The notes under the pieces were generated by a model. The model saw nothing but the letters and a program-made list of their open reading frames with translations, was not told the DNA's origin and did not search any database. Positions 1 to 6,656 of a DNA stretch of 20,621 nt are shown here, one piece after another; within the stretch, counting starts at the first letter, position 1, and every line of letters begins with the position of its first letter. Origin of the DNA: CAYZHV01 sp046541355. GTDB taxonomy: Bacteria > Spirochaetota > Spirochaetia > DSM-27196 > Alkalispirochaetaceae. The position numbers were made by a program, and so were the translations under genes. Where the stretch lies: assembly GCA_046541355.1 (NCBI GenBank), contig JBKHDM010000051.1, positions 1 to 20,621 on the forward strand, read 5' to 3'.

Positions 1-147
1 ACTGTGCTGTCGCGACTATGCTCTCTCATCCCCGGAGGCGATAGATCCGCGCCCCCCATCGTCGATCTGCTGTGCTACACTGCAGGTCACAGGCGGTAGA
101 TCGAGCCGTGGCTGAGCAGCGTTGAGAGGGTGTACTGGAGATTGAAA
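1..147. other. Non-coding left edge, no feature recognised
   Basis: I see no convincing gene here. Open frames crossing this stretch have no ribosome-binding site and no recognisable protein character. It may be the tail of an intergenic region belonging to whatever lies left of the window. Confidence 0.4.
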
Positions 148-169
148 GTGCACACTCCGAAGTGCACAG
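148..169. promoter_or_regulatory. 22-bp inverted-repeat element, copy 1 (putative operator)
   Basis: Arms GTGCACACT and AGTGCACAG flank a CCGA spacer. Read on this strand it matches the minus-strand reading of the element at 4634-4655 at 18 of 22 positions. It ends five bases before a good -10 hexamer (TATACT, 175-180), so it sits where a regulator could act on transcription of the aldehyde dehydrogenase gene. The regulator is unknown; the motif is unlike the TTTCWGAAA sites near the ROK gene. Confidence 0.5.
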
Positions 170-174
170 TTCCT

Positions 175-180
175 TATACT
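175..180 (+). promoter_or_regulatory. Candidate -10 box of the aldehyde dehydrogenase promoter
   Basis: TATACT matches the sigma-70 -10 consensus at 5 of 6 positions. No good -35 hexamer stands 16-18 bases upstream. That space is filled by the inverted repeat at 148-169, which would suit an activator-dependent promoter. Transcription from here would give a leader of about 120 nt before the ATG at 306. Confidence 0.4.
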
Positions 181-215
181 CGCGACTCTTTGCGCCTGCC
201 ACAGGTCTGTGGCCA

Positions 216-262
216 GGGGGGGCCGCCAGGGGGAGGCCGCCGGGGGGAGGCCGCCGGGGGGA
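216..262 (+). repeat. Three tandem 14-bp G-rich units; possible G-quadruplex in the leader
   Basis: Units 221-234, 235-248 and 249-262 read GGCCGCC(A/G)GGGGGA; the second and third are identical and the first differs by one base. Together with the preceding run they make four G-tracts (216-222, 229-233, 242-247, 256-261) separated by 6-8 bases on the coding strand. The array lies 44-90 bases upstream of the start codon at 306. In RNA it could fold as a G-quadruplex or pair GGCCGCC-type segments. The copy number could vary by slippage. Confidence 0.7.
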
Positions 263-305
263 GATGGACCAGGCGAGGTGATCAGCTTGATGGAGGAGCA
301 ACAGC

Positions 306-1790
306 ATGGCGGATGAGATCAAGAGGCTCTACGTAAACGGTGAGTGGATTGAGACAGGAACGACCTTTGACGTGATCAACCCGGGGACCGGGGAGAGGCT
401 TGCCCAGGTTGCTTCGGCGGGCCGGGAGCTCGCGCGGCGGGCGGTCAAAGCGGCGCACAACGCCTTTCCCGGCTGGCGTGGGCTGACCGGGGTTGTCCGG
501 GGAGACTATCTCCTCGGTGCGGCGGCTGCCCTCAACCGGCGCCGGGAGGAGATCGCCCGAACGATAACCGAAGAAAACGGCAAACCCCTCGCCCAGAGCC
601 GGGGGGAGGTAGACGTTGCGGTCGACCATTTGCGCTGGTTTGCCGAGGAGGCACGCCGAGGCTACGGCCGGATCGTACCGCATCAGGCCGAAGGAAAACG
701 CCACCTGATCCTCCAGCAGCCCGTCGGCGTCGTCGGCCTCATCGCGCCGTGGAACTTTCCCCTGGTCCTCTCGGTACGAAAAGCGGCGCCGGCCCTTGCT
801 GCGGGGTGTACGGCGATACTCCGACCAGCCCGACAGACACCGCTGTGCGCGGTGGCCCTTGCGGAGTGCATGGAGGAGGCGGGGATACCTTCCGGAGTTT
901 TCCAGATGATAACCGGACCGGCCGCACCGATTGTGGATGAGTTCATGGAGAACCCCTGGGTTCGCAAGATCAGCTTTACCGGTTCCACCGCGGTGGGCAA
1001 GGAGCTTATCGAGAAGTCCGCAAAGACGGTGACCAACCTCTCCCTCGAGCTCGGCGGTCACGCCCCGGTGATCGTCTTTGCCGACGCGGACCTCGACCTC
1101 GCCGTCGAGGGCGCGCTGATCACAAAGTTCAGGAACACCGGGCAGTCCTGCATCGCCTCAAATCGAATCTATGTCGAGCGCTCTATCTATAACGCGTTTC
1201 TCGACCGTTTCGCCCTCCGGGCGCAGCAGCTGAAGGTGGGATACGGTCTCGAGGAGGGAGTCGACATCGGCCCACTGGTCAACCGGGAGGGGCTGGAAAC
1301 CGCCCTTGCCCATATCGAAAACGCTGTCGCAGCTGGAGGTCGGATCGTCTGCGGCGGAAAGCGGGCGACCGTCGCCGGGCCGCAGGGCGCGACGCCGCAG
1401 GGCGGTCCGGAGGCGGGAGCCGGTGGTGGCTACTATCTCGAGCCGACGGTGATCGCGGATGTTCCCGACGATGCGGCGTGCATGACCGAGGAGACGTTTG
1501 GCCCGGTGGCGCCGGTGATCGCCTTTGACACCGAGGATGAGGCGATCAGGAAGGCAAACGACAGCCGCTACGGCCTTGCAGCCTACGCCTACACCTCCGA
1601 CCTCAACCGCAGCTGGCGCCTCGCCGAGCAGCTCGAGGCGGGGACCGTTGGTATCAACGACGCGGTGCCCTCCACGAGTAACTGCCCTTTTGGCGGGGTA
1701 AAGGAGTCGGGCTTCGGCCGGGAGCTCGGGGTCGAAGGGATGGCGGCGTTTATGGAAACCAAGCACGTCTCCTTCGGCGGCGTCCGGTAG
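306..1790 (+). CDS. NAD(P)-dependent aldehyde dehydrogenase (succinate-semialdehyde dehydrogenase-like)
   Basis: The 494-residue protein is a full-length non-acylating ALDH that oxidises an aldehyde to the acid in the cytoplasm. Visible motifs are PWNFP with the oxyanion Asn150, FTGSTAVG near 224-231, the general base Glu248 in LELGG, the nucleophile Cys282 in GQSCIASNR, and EETFGPV. The cofactor motif usually written KPAE is RPAR here (Arg173, Arg176); a positive residue at the last position hints at NADP, which is inference. A Gly/Pro/Ala-rich insertion occupies about residues 354-377. The start is supported by GGAGGAG seven bases upstream. It has its own upstream region and lacks the TTTCWGAAA operator of its neighbours. 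Possible substrates from context are sulfoacetaldehyde or sulfolactaldehyde, but it could be unrelated to the island. The family call is firm, the substrate open. Confidence 0.9.
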   Translation: MADEIKRLYVNGEWIETGTTFDVINPGTGERLAQVASAGRELARRAVKAAHNAFPGWRGLTGVVRGDYLLGAAAALNRRREEIARTITEENGKPLAQSRGEVDVAVDHLRWFAEEARRGYGRIVPHQAEGKRHLILQQPVGVVGLIAPWNFPLVLSVRKAAPALAAGCTAILRPARQTPLCAVALAECMEEAGIPSGVFQMITGPAAPIVDEFMENPWVRKISFTGSTAVGKELIEKSAKTVTNLSLELGGHAPVIVFADADLDLAVEGALITKFRNTGQSCIASNRIYVERSIYNAFLDRFALRAQQLKVGYGLEEGVDIGPLVNREGLETALAHIENAVAAGGRIVCGGKRATVAGPQGATPQGGPEAGAGGGYYLEPTVIADVPDDAACMTEETFGPVAPVIAFDTEDEAIRKANDSRYGLAAYAYTSDLNRSWRLAEQLEAGTVGINDAVPSTSNCPFGGVKESGFGRELGVEGMAAFMETKHVSFGGVR

Positions 1791-1792
1791 GT

Positions 1793-1826
1793 GGCGCCCC
1801 GCGGCGTCCGCTGCACCGCGGCGCCC
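1793..1826 (+). terminator. GC hairpin after the aldehyde dehydrogenase (weak terminator candidate)
   Basis: GGCGCC...GCGG pairs with CCGCGGCGCC across a short loop, three bases after the stop codon, with a two-base bulge. There is no T-run, so intrinsic termination is doubtful; it may only stabilise the 3' end. Confidence 0.3.
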
Positions 1827-1857
1827 CGGCCCCCTGCGGAGCCTGGCAACGTAGAGC

Positions 1858-1886
1858 TTTACGCCTCGGGGATAACCGTGTAGGAT
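1858..1886 (+). promoter_or_regulatory. Sigma-70-like promoter of the sugar isomerase gene
   Basis: TTTACG (1858-1863) and TAGGAT (1881-1886) are separated by 17 bases. Each matches consensus at 4 of 6 positions. The ROK-type operator at 1888-1910 begins two bases downstream and would cover the transcription start. Confidence 0.5.
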
Positions 1887-1887
1887 T

Positions 1888-1910
1888 TAGTTAGTTTCAG
1901 AAAATAACTA
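1888..1910. promoter_or_regulatory. ROK-type operator 1
   Basis: This is a 23-bp palindrome centred on A1899 with one mismatched pair (G1894/A1904). Its core is GTTAGTTTCAGAAAATAAC (1890-1908). The same 19-bp pattern recurs at 4584-4602 and 4744-4762. Its position just after the -10 box suits repression by blocking initiation. The natural candidate for binding is the ROK protein encoded at 3345-4580. Confidence 0.75.
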
Positions 1911-1929
1911 TTTCCTGCAGGAGCGGTGC

Positions 1930-3348
1930 ATGGCTATCAACGTACGAGACCTCGCCCGGGAGACCGGTGTCATTACGGAGCCGAAGATCGGCCTTCTCAT
2001 CCTGGGGCGCAAGCGTCCAGGCTTCGACCCGAACTGGGGAGGGGAGGTGAAGGCAAAGATCATCGCGACCCTCGACGAACTGCCCTGGACGGTAACAATA
2101 CCATCAGAGAATATCGCCGATGAGGCTGCCCTGCGCGCCGCGGTGGCACAGCTCAAGGCCGCATCCGTTACGACGGCAATAGTTGTGCAACCGACGATAT
2201 CCGACGGCCGCCTCGCGCCCCTGCTCTCCCGCCTCTGGGACAAACCGCTTCTTCTCTGGGCGACTCCTGAGAAACCTGTCGGGCAGATGATCAGTGCGAA
2301 CTCCCTTGTGGGCACTCACGCTATGAGTGCAACCTTGCGACAGCTCGGTCATCCGCTCGAGGTCTGCTACGGTCATCCGGAGGATGCGCTCCTTCGAGGG
2401 AGGCTCGAGCAGGCGATCAGGGCGGTCCACGCCGCCGACGCCACCGAGGGGCGCATCTTCGGTTTGGTGGGCTCCCACGCCCCCGGTTTTATCGACTTTC
2501 ATGCTGACCCGGTTTTTATCAGCGACGAGCTCCACTCACAGCTCTACGAGCTGAGCTCGGTGGAGCTGATCCAGCGGGTTCGCGCCTACACGGACGAGGA
2601 GGTCGCCGGAGAGCTTGCCGAGTTCCTGGAGCTCGGCCTGCCGATGAGCGACGCCTTCATTCAGAGCGCCGAGACCTCCCCGGACGGGTCGACGGAGCTT
2701 CTCATGCAGGGGAGGTACTACCGTGCCTTCCGGGAGCTCTTTCGGGAGGAGAACTTCGACCTTCTCGCCTTTCGCTGCTGGCCGGACCTGCCGAGCGAGC
2801 TCGGCCACTGGCCCTACCTCGCCCTCGCCCGCCTGGTCTCCGAGGGGTTCCCGATAGCGATGGAGGGGGACGTGGACGGCGCCCTCTGCTCGCGGATTGC
2901 CGAAAGCGCCGGATTCGGTCCGGTCTACCTGACAGACTGGCTCGAGCACGACGAGCAGACGATCACCATCTGGCACACCGGCGCGGCGCCCTTCCAGCTC
3001 TCCGAGCCGGTGGATGCGGCGGGAGGCCCCCGCCTGGACATCCAGTTCAACAACAAGAAACCGACGGTAGTGCAGTCAACGATCCGCTCAGGCATGAAGG
3101 CTACCGCCTTCCGCGTCTGGCGCTACGACGGCGCGTGCCATATGACCGCGATCGAGGGGGAGACGGTCGAGCCTCGTCGCCACCTGCTGGCGACCAACGG
3201 GCTGTTTCGCACCACCGAGGTGGATGTTCGCGACTGGTTCGAGGAGATGGTTCAGCTCGGCATGCCCCACCACCTCGCCGTCGTCGAGGGTCACCAGAGC
3301 GATACCCTCCGCAGGATCGCCCGAATGATGGGAGCTGTCTGGGTTTAG
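1930..3348 (+). CDS. sqvD: L-fucose/L-arabinose isomerase-superfamily sugar isomerase; probable sulfoquinovose isomerase
   Basis: The 472-residue cytoplasmic protein resembles the L-fucose-isomerase-related family (COG2407 type). The expected metal ligands are visible: Glu312 in MEGDVDGAL, Asp336 in YLTDW and His349 in WHTGAAP. The FRCWPDLPSE-GHWP stretch at about 281-294 is also typical. Such enzymes interconvert an aldose and a ketose with a divalent metal. In this setting the likely reaction is sulfoquinovose to 6-deoxy-6-sulfofructose, the step carried out by SqvD-type isomerases; this is inferred from neighbours. The start has AGGAG six bases upstream. The gene is single, driven by a promoter with operator 1, and its stop codon overlaps the stop of the convergent ROK gene by three bases. 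An ordinary deoxy- or pentose isomerase is the alternative. The symbol is by role only. Confidence 0.8.
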   Translation: MAINVRDLARETGVITEPKIGLLILGRKRPGFDPNWGGEVKAKIIATLDELPWTVTIPSENIADEAALRAAVAQLKAASVTTAIVVQPTISDGRLAPLLSRLWDKPLLLWATPEKPVGQMISANSLVGTHAMSATLRQLGHPLEVCYGHPEDALLRGRLEQAIRAVHAADATEGRIFGLVGSHAPGFIDFHADPVFISDELHSQLYELSSVELIQRVRAYTDEEVAGELAEFLELGLPMSDAFIQSAETSPDGSTELLMQGRYYRAFRELFREENFDLLAFRCWPDLPSELGHWPYLALARLVSEGFPIAMEGDVDGALCSRIAESAGFGPVYLTDWLEHDEQTITIWHTGAAPFQLSEPVDAAGGPRLDIQFNNKKPTVVQSTIRSGMKATAFRVWRYDGACHMTAIEGETVEPRRHLLATNGLFRTTEVDVRDWFEEMVQLGMPHHLAVVEGHQSDTLRRIARMMGAVWV

Positions 3349-4580
3349 CGGGCGGGCTGATTCAGTGTAAAGAACTCCCGGAAAACCATGTCCGTGGCGC
3401 CGTAGCACGCCTGGACGGGATCGTAAACCGAGGGAATGATCCGGCGCTGCGGGAGAACGCTCTTTGCCGCGTCCCCGAGGACCTGGGAGAGGATGGCGAA
3501 ACGGGTGATCAGCAGGATCGCCTCGGGATGAAAGATGTGGTCGAGATTGCGCAGGGTCGCTCCGAGAGAGAGGCGCTCGTTCTCGAGGGCGGAGGAGACC
3601 TCGAGGGAGGTGAGTCTCTCTTCAACCTCCTCCCAGCTCGATACGTCGTAGGTCTCCTGTAGCCGCTCGAGCATCGGGCCCTCGGCGAGGCGGGTCTCGA
3701 GAGCTCCCGCGTCCCGGGCAACCTCCTCGGTGCTCCCGGGAGAGACGGTTGTCCGGCCGATTTCCAGGGCGGTGCTGTTGCCGATCAAGAAGATATCGCC
3801 ATGGTTGACCAGGGCGCCGCCGACGCCTGAGCGGACGAGTATCGCAAGGAGGCTTTTTTCGTCTTTCGCCGGACCGTAGTGGTAGGCGCTCGAGGCGATG
3901 ACCGAGGCGTTGTTGTGGACGTAGACCGGAACGTCAAAGGCCGCCTCGAAGTGCTCCCGGAGTGAGTATCCGCTCAAGCCGCCGATCCGCGGATAGTCGA
4001 GAACCCTGCCGCTCGCGGTGTCCACGACTCCCGGGGCGGCAATGCCGATCCCGAGAAGCGCCTCCCGGTCGATGCCGCTCTCGCTCACCGCTCTTTCGAG
4101 CATCCCCCCGAGGGTCCCGAGAATCTGGTCGCGGTCCTGGCCTGCAGCGAGATCGGTGCTCTCCCGGTAGATCACCCGGTTTCCGAAGTCGACGACAATC
4201 ACCGCCGCGGCGAGACTCGAGAAGTCCACCCCCAGGGCGTAACCGCTTTCCGGCTCGACGCAGTAAAAGTTGGGCCGTCTGCCTTTGCGCTCCCCGGAAC
4301 TCTCCCCGTTCTGCCCGGCTCCGTTGACCGCGACGGGGCCGGAAGAGCCCCCAGAGCCTCGGGGAGCGTGGATGCCCGCCGCCGTTGCGACCTCGGCGCA
4401 CTGCTTTATAAAGCCCCCCTCCTCGAGCTTGGCAAAGATGCGAAAAACCGTCGGCGCCTTGAGCCCGGTCTCCTGGACCACCTGGGACTGCGAGAGCGTT
4501 CCGTGGTGGAAGATGAGATTGAGCACGAGCTTCTCGTTGCTCTCGCGGATGTCGTTACTACGAAGTGGTTGGCGCATCAT
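3345..4580 (-). CDS. ROK-family transcriptional repressor
   Basis: The 411-residue protein has an N-terminal winged helix-turn-helix (about residues 10-62), a 35-40 residue Gly/Ser/Ala-rich linker, the KGRRP motif (99-103) and a C-terminal ROK domain. It should bind DNA and respond to a sugar or sulfosugar. The domain is degenerate as a kinase: the catalytic NDAN motif is NNAS (213-216), and the EIGH motif is EIGR (263-266). The following Cys-rich zinc motif of typical ROK proteins is absent. It lies between the two transcription units that carry matching palindromes, and one more palindrome covers its own leader, so it probably controls both and itself. Two consecutive ATG codons (4580, 4577) are possible starts; no strong Shine-Dalgarno is seen, the leader being an A-run inside the operator. 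The family call is strong and the effector unknown. Confidence 0.9.
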   Translation of the reverse strand: MMRQPLRSNDIRESNEKLVLNLIFHHGTLSQSQVVQETGLKAPTVFRIFAKLEEGGFIKQCAEVATAAGIHAPRGSGGSSGPVAVNGAGQNGESSGERKGRRPNFYCVEPESGYALGVDFSSLAAAVIVVDFGNRVIYRESTDLAAGQDRDQILGTLGGMLERAVSESGIDREALLGIGIAAPGVVDTASGRVLDYPRIGGLSGYSLREHFEAAFDVPVYVHNNASVIASSAYHYGPAKDEKSLLAILVRSGVGGALVNHGDIFLIGNSTALEIGRTTVSPGSTEEVARDAGALETRLAEGPMLERLQETYDVSSWEEVEERLTSLEVSSALENERLSLGATLRNLDHIFHPEAILLITRFAILSQVLGDAAKSVLPQRRIIPSVYDPVQACYGATDMVFREFFTLNQPAR

Positions 4581-4583
4581 AAT

Positions 4584-4602
4584 GTTTTTTTCAGAAAATA
4601 AG
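4584..4602. promoter_or_regulatory. ROK-type operator 2 (autoregulatory)
   Basis: GTTTTTTTCAGAAAATAAG is a near-palindrome centred on A4593. It lies between the ROK -10 box and start codon, four bases upstream of the first ATG. Binding here would block ROK transcription, and the site doubles as the leader where a ribosome site should be. Confidence 0.7.
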
Positions 4603-4611
4603 TTTCACAAC

Positions 4612-4640
4612 AGAATAGCACGCCTCCCGGGAGCTGTACA
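4612..4640 (-). promoter_or_regulatory. Promoter of the ROK repressor gene
   Basis: Read on the minus strand, TGTACA (4640-4635) and TATTCT (4617-4612) are separated by 17 bases, with a TGC extension just before the -10 hexamer. The -35 hexamer lies inside the inverted repeat at 4634-4655. Confidence 0.5.
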
Positions 4641-4655
4641 CTGCGGAGTGTGCAG
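4634..4655. promoter_or_regulatory. 22-bp inverted-repeat element, copy 2 (putative operator)
   Basis: The arms CTGTACACT (4634-4642) and AGTGTGCAG (4647-4655) are complementary at 8 of 9 positions around a GCGG spacer. It overlaps the ROK -35 hexamer. The sister copy is at 148-169, upstream of the aldehyde dehydrogenase. Two copies in one island suggest a second regulator. Confidence 0.55.
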
Positions 4656-4695
4656 GCAGTTTCCCGGCACCCCCAGGCCCCCAGGCCCCGCGGGC

Positions 4696-4709
4696 AAGCG
4701 AAATCGCTT
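4696..4709. promoter_or_regulatory. 14-bp perfect inverted repeat at the operon -35
   Basis: AAGCGA and TCGCTT flank an AA spacer with perfect complementarity. The right arm overlaps the -35 hexamer TTTACA (4708-4713) of the transketolase operon. This is a plausible second operator distinct from the ROK site. I found no other copy in the window. Confidence 0.4.
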
Positions 4710-4736
4710 TACACCGGTGCGGTGGCGTGGTACGGT
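4708..4736 (+). promoter_or_regulatory. Promoter of the six-gene transketolase operon
   Basis: TTTACA (4708-4713, 5 of 6) is followed after 17 bases by TACGGT (4731-4736) with an extended -10 TGG just before it. ROK operator 3 (4744-4762) starts eight bases downstream and would cover the start site, as in the isomerase promoter. Confidence 0.5.
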
Positions 4737-4743
4737 ATAGATA

Positions 4744-4762
4744 GTTACTTTCTGAAAGAAAC
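4744..4762. promoter_or_regulatory. ROK-type operator 3
   Basis: GTTACTTTCTGAAAGAAAC is a 19-bp palindrome centred on T4753 with one mismatched pair (A4747/A4759). It lies between the operon's -10 box and its first start codon at 4787. Confidence 0.75.
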
Positions 4763-4786
4763 AAACACACGAGGCAAGGAGATCGC

Positions 4787-5626
4787 ATGACTTCTGATGA
4801 GTTGCGCTCGCTTAAGCGCAAAGCTATCGAGATTCGCCGGCTGACGGTGGACGAGATTGCTCACCTCGGCATAGGACACGTCGGTGGGTCGATGTCGGTG
4901 GTGGAGATTCTCACCCTGCTGTACTACCGCGTCCTCGAGGTGGACCCGGGCAATCCGAAAATGAAGGAGCGGGACAAGTTTGTCATGTCCAAGGGGCACG
5001 CCGGGCCGGCGCTCTACGCGATTCTCGCGGACAAGGGCTTCTTTCCGAGGGAGATGCTCCACACCCTCAACCAGGGGGGCACCAACCTCCCGAGCCACTG
5101 CGACATGAACCGGACCCCCGGTATCGACATGACAACCGGCAGCCTCGGACAGGGCCTGTCGGCGGCGGTGGGTATGGCCATCGGACACCGGCTGCAGAAG
5201 CTGCCGGGTCGGATCTTCGCCCTTATCGGGGATGGAGACACGAACGAGGGTCAGACCTGGGAGGCGGCGATGTCGGCGGCTATGTTCGGCCTTTCAAACC
5301 TCATCTGCTTTACCGACTACAACAAGATGCAGATCGACGGCCCGATCGAGAGCGTGATGAAGACCGATCGCCTCGCCGAGCGATGGGAGAGCTTCGGCTG
5401 GTTCACCCAGCAGGTGGACGGCCACGATCTCGAGGCTCTCGACGCGGCGGTAGAGCGGGCCGTGGCGGAGCGCGAGCGACCCTCGATGATCGTCGCCGAC
5501 ACGATCAAAGGGAAGGGACTTCCCTTCTGTGAGGGCGACTTCACAAATCACAACATGCCCCTCTCCCGGGAGCAGGCGGAAGAGGCGTACGCGAGTCTCA
5601 AGGTTGAAGAGGAGGCGCTTGTATGA
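4787..5626 (+). CDS. sqwG: Transketolase, N-terminal (thiamine-diphosphate binding) subunit; probable sulfofructose transketolase
   Basis: The 279-residue protein is the N-terminal half of a split transketolase. It carries SKGHAG with His71, the LPSHCDMN-TGSLGQG stretch (101-123), and the thiamine-diphosphate/Mg motif GDGDTNEG (148-155) through Asn179 in TDYNKMQIDG. It acts with the next gene product to transfer a two-carbon ketol unit. Here the proposed donors are 6-deoxy-6-sulfofructose and 4-deoxy-4-sulfoerythrulose, with glyceraldehyde 3-phosphate as acceptor giving xylulose 5-phosphate. AAGGAG lies five bases before the ATG. It is first in a six-gene operon under operator 3, and its stop overlaps the next start (ATGA). 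No kinase stands nearby, which argues for a substrate that needs no phosphorylation. The symbol follows the sulfo-TK scheme; the subunit letter is assigned by order only. Confidence 0.85.
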   Translation: MTSDELRSLKRKAIEIRRLTVDEIAHLGIGHVGGSMSVVEILTLLYYRVLEVDPGNPKMKERDKFVMSKGHAGPALYAILADKGFFPREMLHTLNQGGTNLPSHCDMNRTPGIDMTTGSLGQGLSAAVGMAIGHRLQKLPGRIFALIGDGDTNEGQTWEAAMSAAMFGLSNLICFTDYNKMQIDGPIESVMKTDRLAERWESFGWFTQQVDGHDLEALDAAVERAVAERERPSMIVADTIKGKGLPFCEGDFTNHNMPLSREQAEEAYASLKVEEEALV

Positions 5627-6609
5627 ACTACCGAATCGAGCGGGCAAAGAGCAGCGAACCTGTTGAGATGCGCGCCGTCTACGGCGAGTCCATCGCCTCG
5701 ATGGCCTCGGAGGATCCGCGGATCGTGGTCCTCGACGCCGACCTGATGCGGGCCAACGGCACCTTTGGATTCAAGGATCAGTTTCCAGGACGGTGGATCG
5801 ACGTCGGTGTCGCCGAGGCGAATATGGTCGGTATCGCCGCGGGGCTTTCCGCCACCGGGATGATCCCCTTTCCCGCTACCTTTACCTGTTTTGCGGCGCG
5901 GCGCACCTTTGACCAGTTCTTTATTTCGGCAAACTACGCAAAGCAGAACGTTAAGCTCACCGGCACGGACCCCGGTGTCGCCGCCGCCTTTAACGGTGGA
6001 ACCCACATGTCCTTCGAGGACATCGGCCTCATGCGCACGATTCCGCAGATCGTCATCTGCGAGCCGAGCGACCCGTGCAGTCTCGGCGCGTTGCTGCCCC
6101 AGATCGCCTATCGCTACGGGTCGAGCTACCTCCGGCTCCACAGAAAACCGATCGTACCGATCTATGACGAAAGCGAGGAGTTCGAGCTCGGCAAGGGCAA
6201 GGTGATAACCGAGGGAGAGGATCTCACCATTATCGCCGCGGGAGCAATCATGGTTGCAGAATCGCTCAAGGCGGCGGACTCCCTCGCGGCTCGCGGCGTC
6301 AACGCCACGGTAGTCGACATGCACACCATCAAGCCGATCGACGAACAGCTCGTTGTCCGGCTCGCCCGGCAGACCGGGGCGATCCTCACCTGCGAGAATC
6401 ACCAGGTGCGAAACGGCCTCGGAAGCGCGGTAGCCGAGGTGCTCACCGACAACTACCCGGTCCCTCAGCGGCGCATCGGCGTCCAGGACGAGTTCGGTGA
6501 GGTAGGAACCCAGGAGTACCTGCAGGAGCGCTTCGGATTTACCGCCGAGAACATCGCCGTCGAGGCTGAGAAGCTTCTCGCACGAAAGGGCTCCGCCGTC
6601 GGCGCTTAG
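5623..6609 (+). CDS. sqwH: Transketolase, C-terminal subunit; probable sulfofructose transketolase
   Basis: The 328-residue protein is the pyrimidine-binding and C-terminal half of the split transketolase. The catalytic Glu65 is in GVAEANMVGIAAGLS; the usual AEQN reads AEAN. His128 is in GGTHMSFED. The substrate-tail region, usually RLGR, reads RLHRKP (171-176), adding His and Lys near where the distal phosphate of normal substrates sits. That could favour a sulfonate, which is inference. The start overlaps the previous stop by four bases, so the two subunits are translationally coupled in about equal amounts. The stop is followed by a 47-base gap with a fresh ribosome site for the isomerase. 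It could equally serve another branched or deoxy sugar. The transketolase call is firm. Confidence 0.85.
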   Translation: MNYRIERAKSSEPVEMRAVYGESIASMASEDPRIVVLDADLMRANGTFGFKDQFPGRWIDVGVAEANMVGIAAGLSATGMIPFPATFTCFAARRTFDQFFISANYAKQNVKLTGTDPGVAAAFNGGTHMSFEDIGLMRTIPQIVICEPSDPCSLGALLPQIAYRYGSSYLRLHRKPIVPIYDESEEFELGKGKVITEGEDLTIIAAGAIMVAESLKAADSLAARGVNATVVDMHTIKPIDEQLVVRLARQTGAILTCENHQVRNGLGSAVAEVLTDNYPVPQRRIGVQDEFGEVGTQEYLQERFGFTAENIAVEAEKLLARKGSAVGA

Positions 6610-6656
6610 CGCCCCGGAGCGGCACCACGAGTTACCAGTAAGGAGTGTGCACCAGG

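Noticed and set aside
71..91. CRP-like TGTG...TCACA pair
   Set aside because: The spacing between half-sites is several bases too long for a CRP/FNR-type site.
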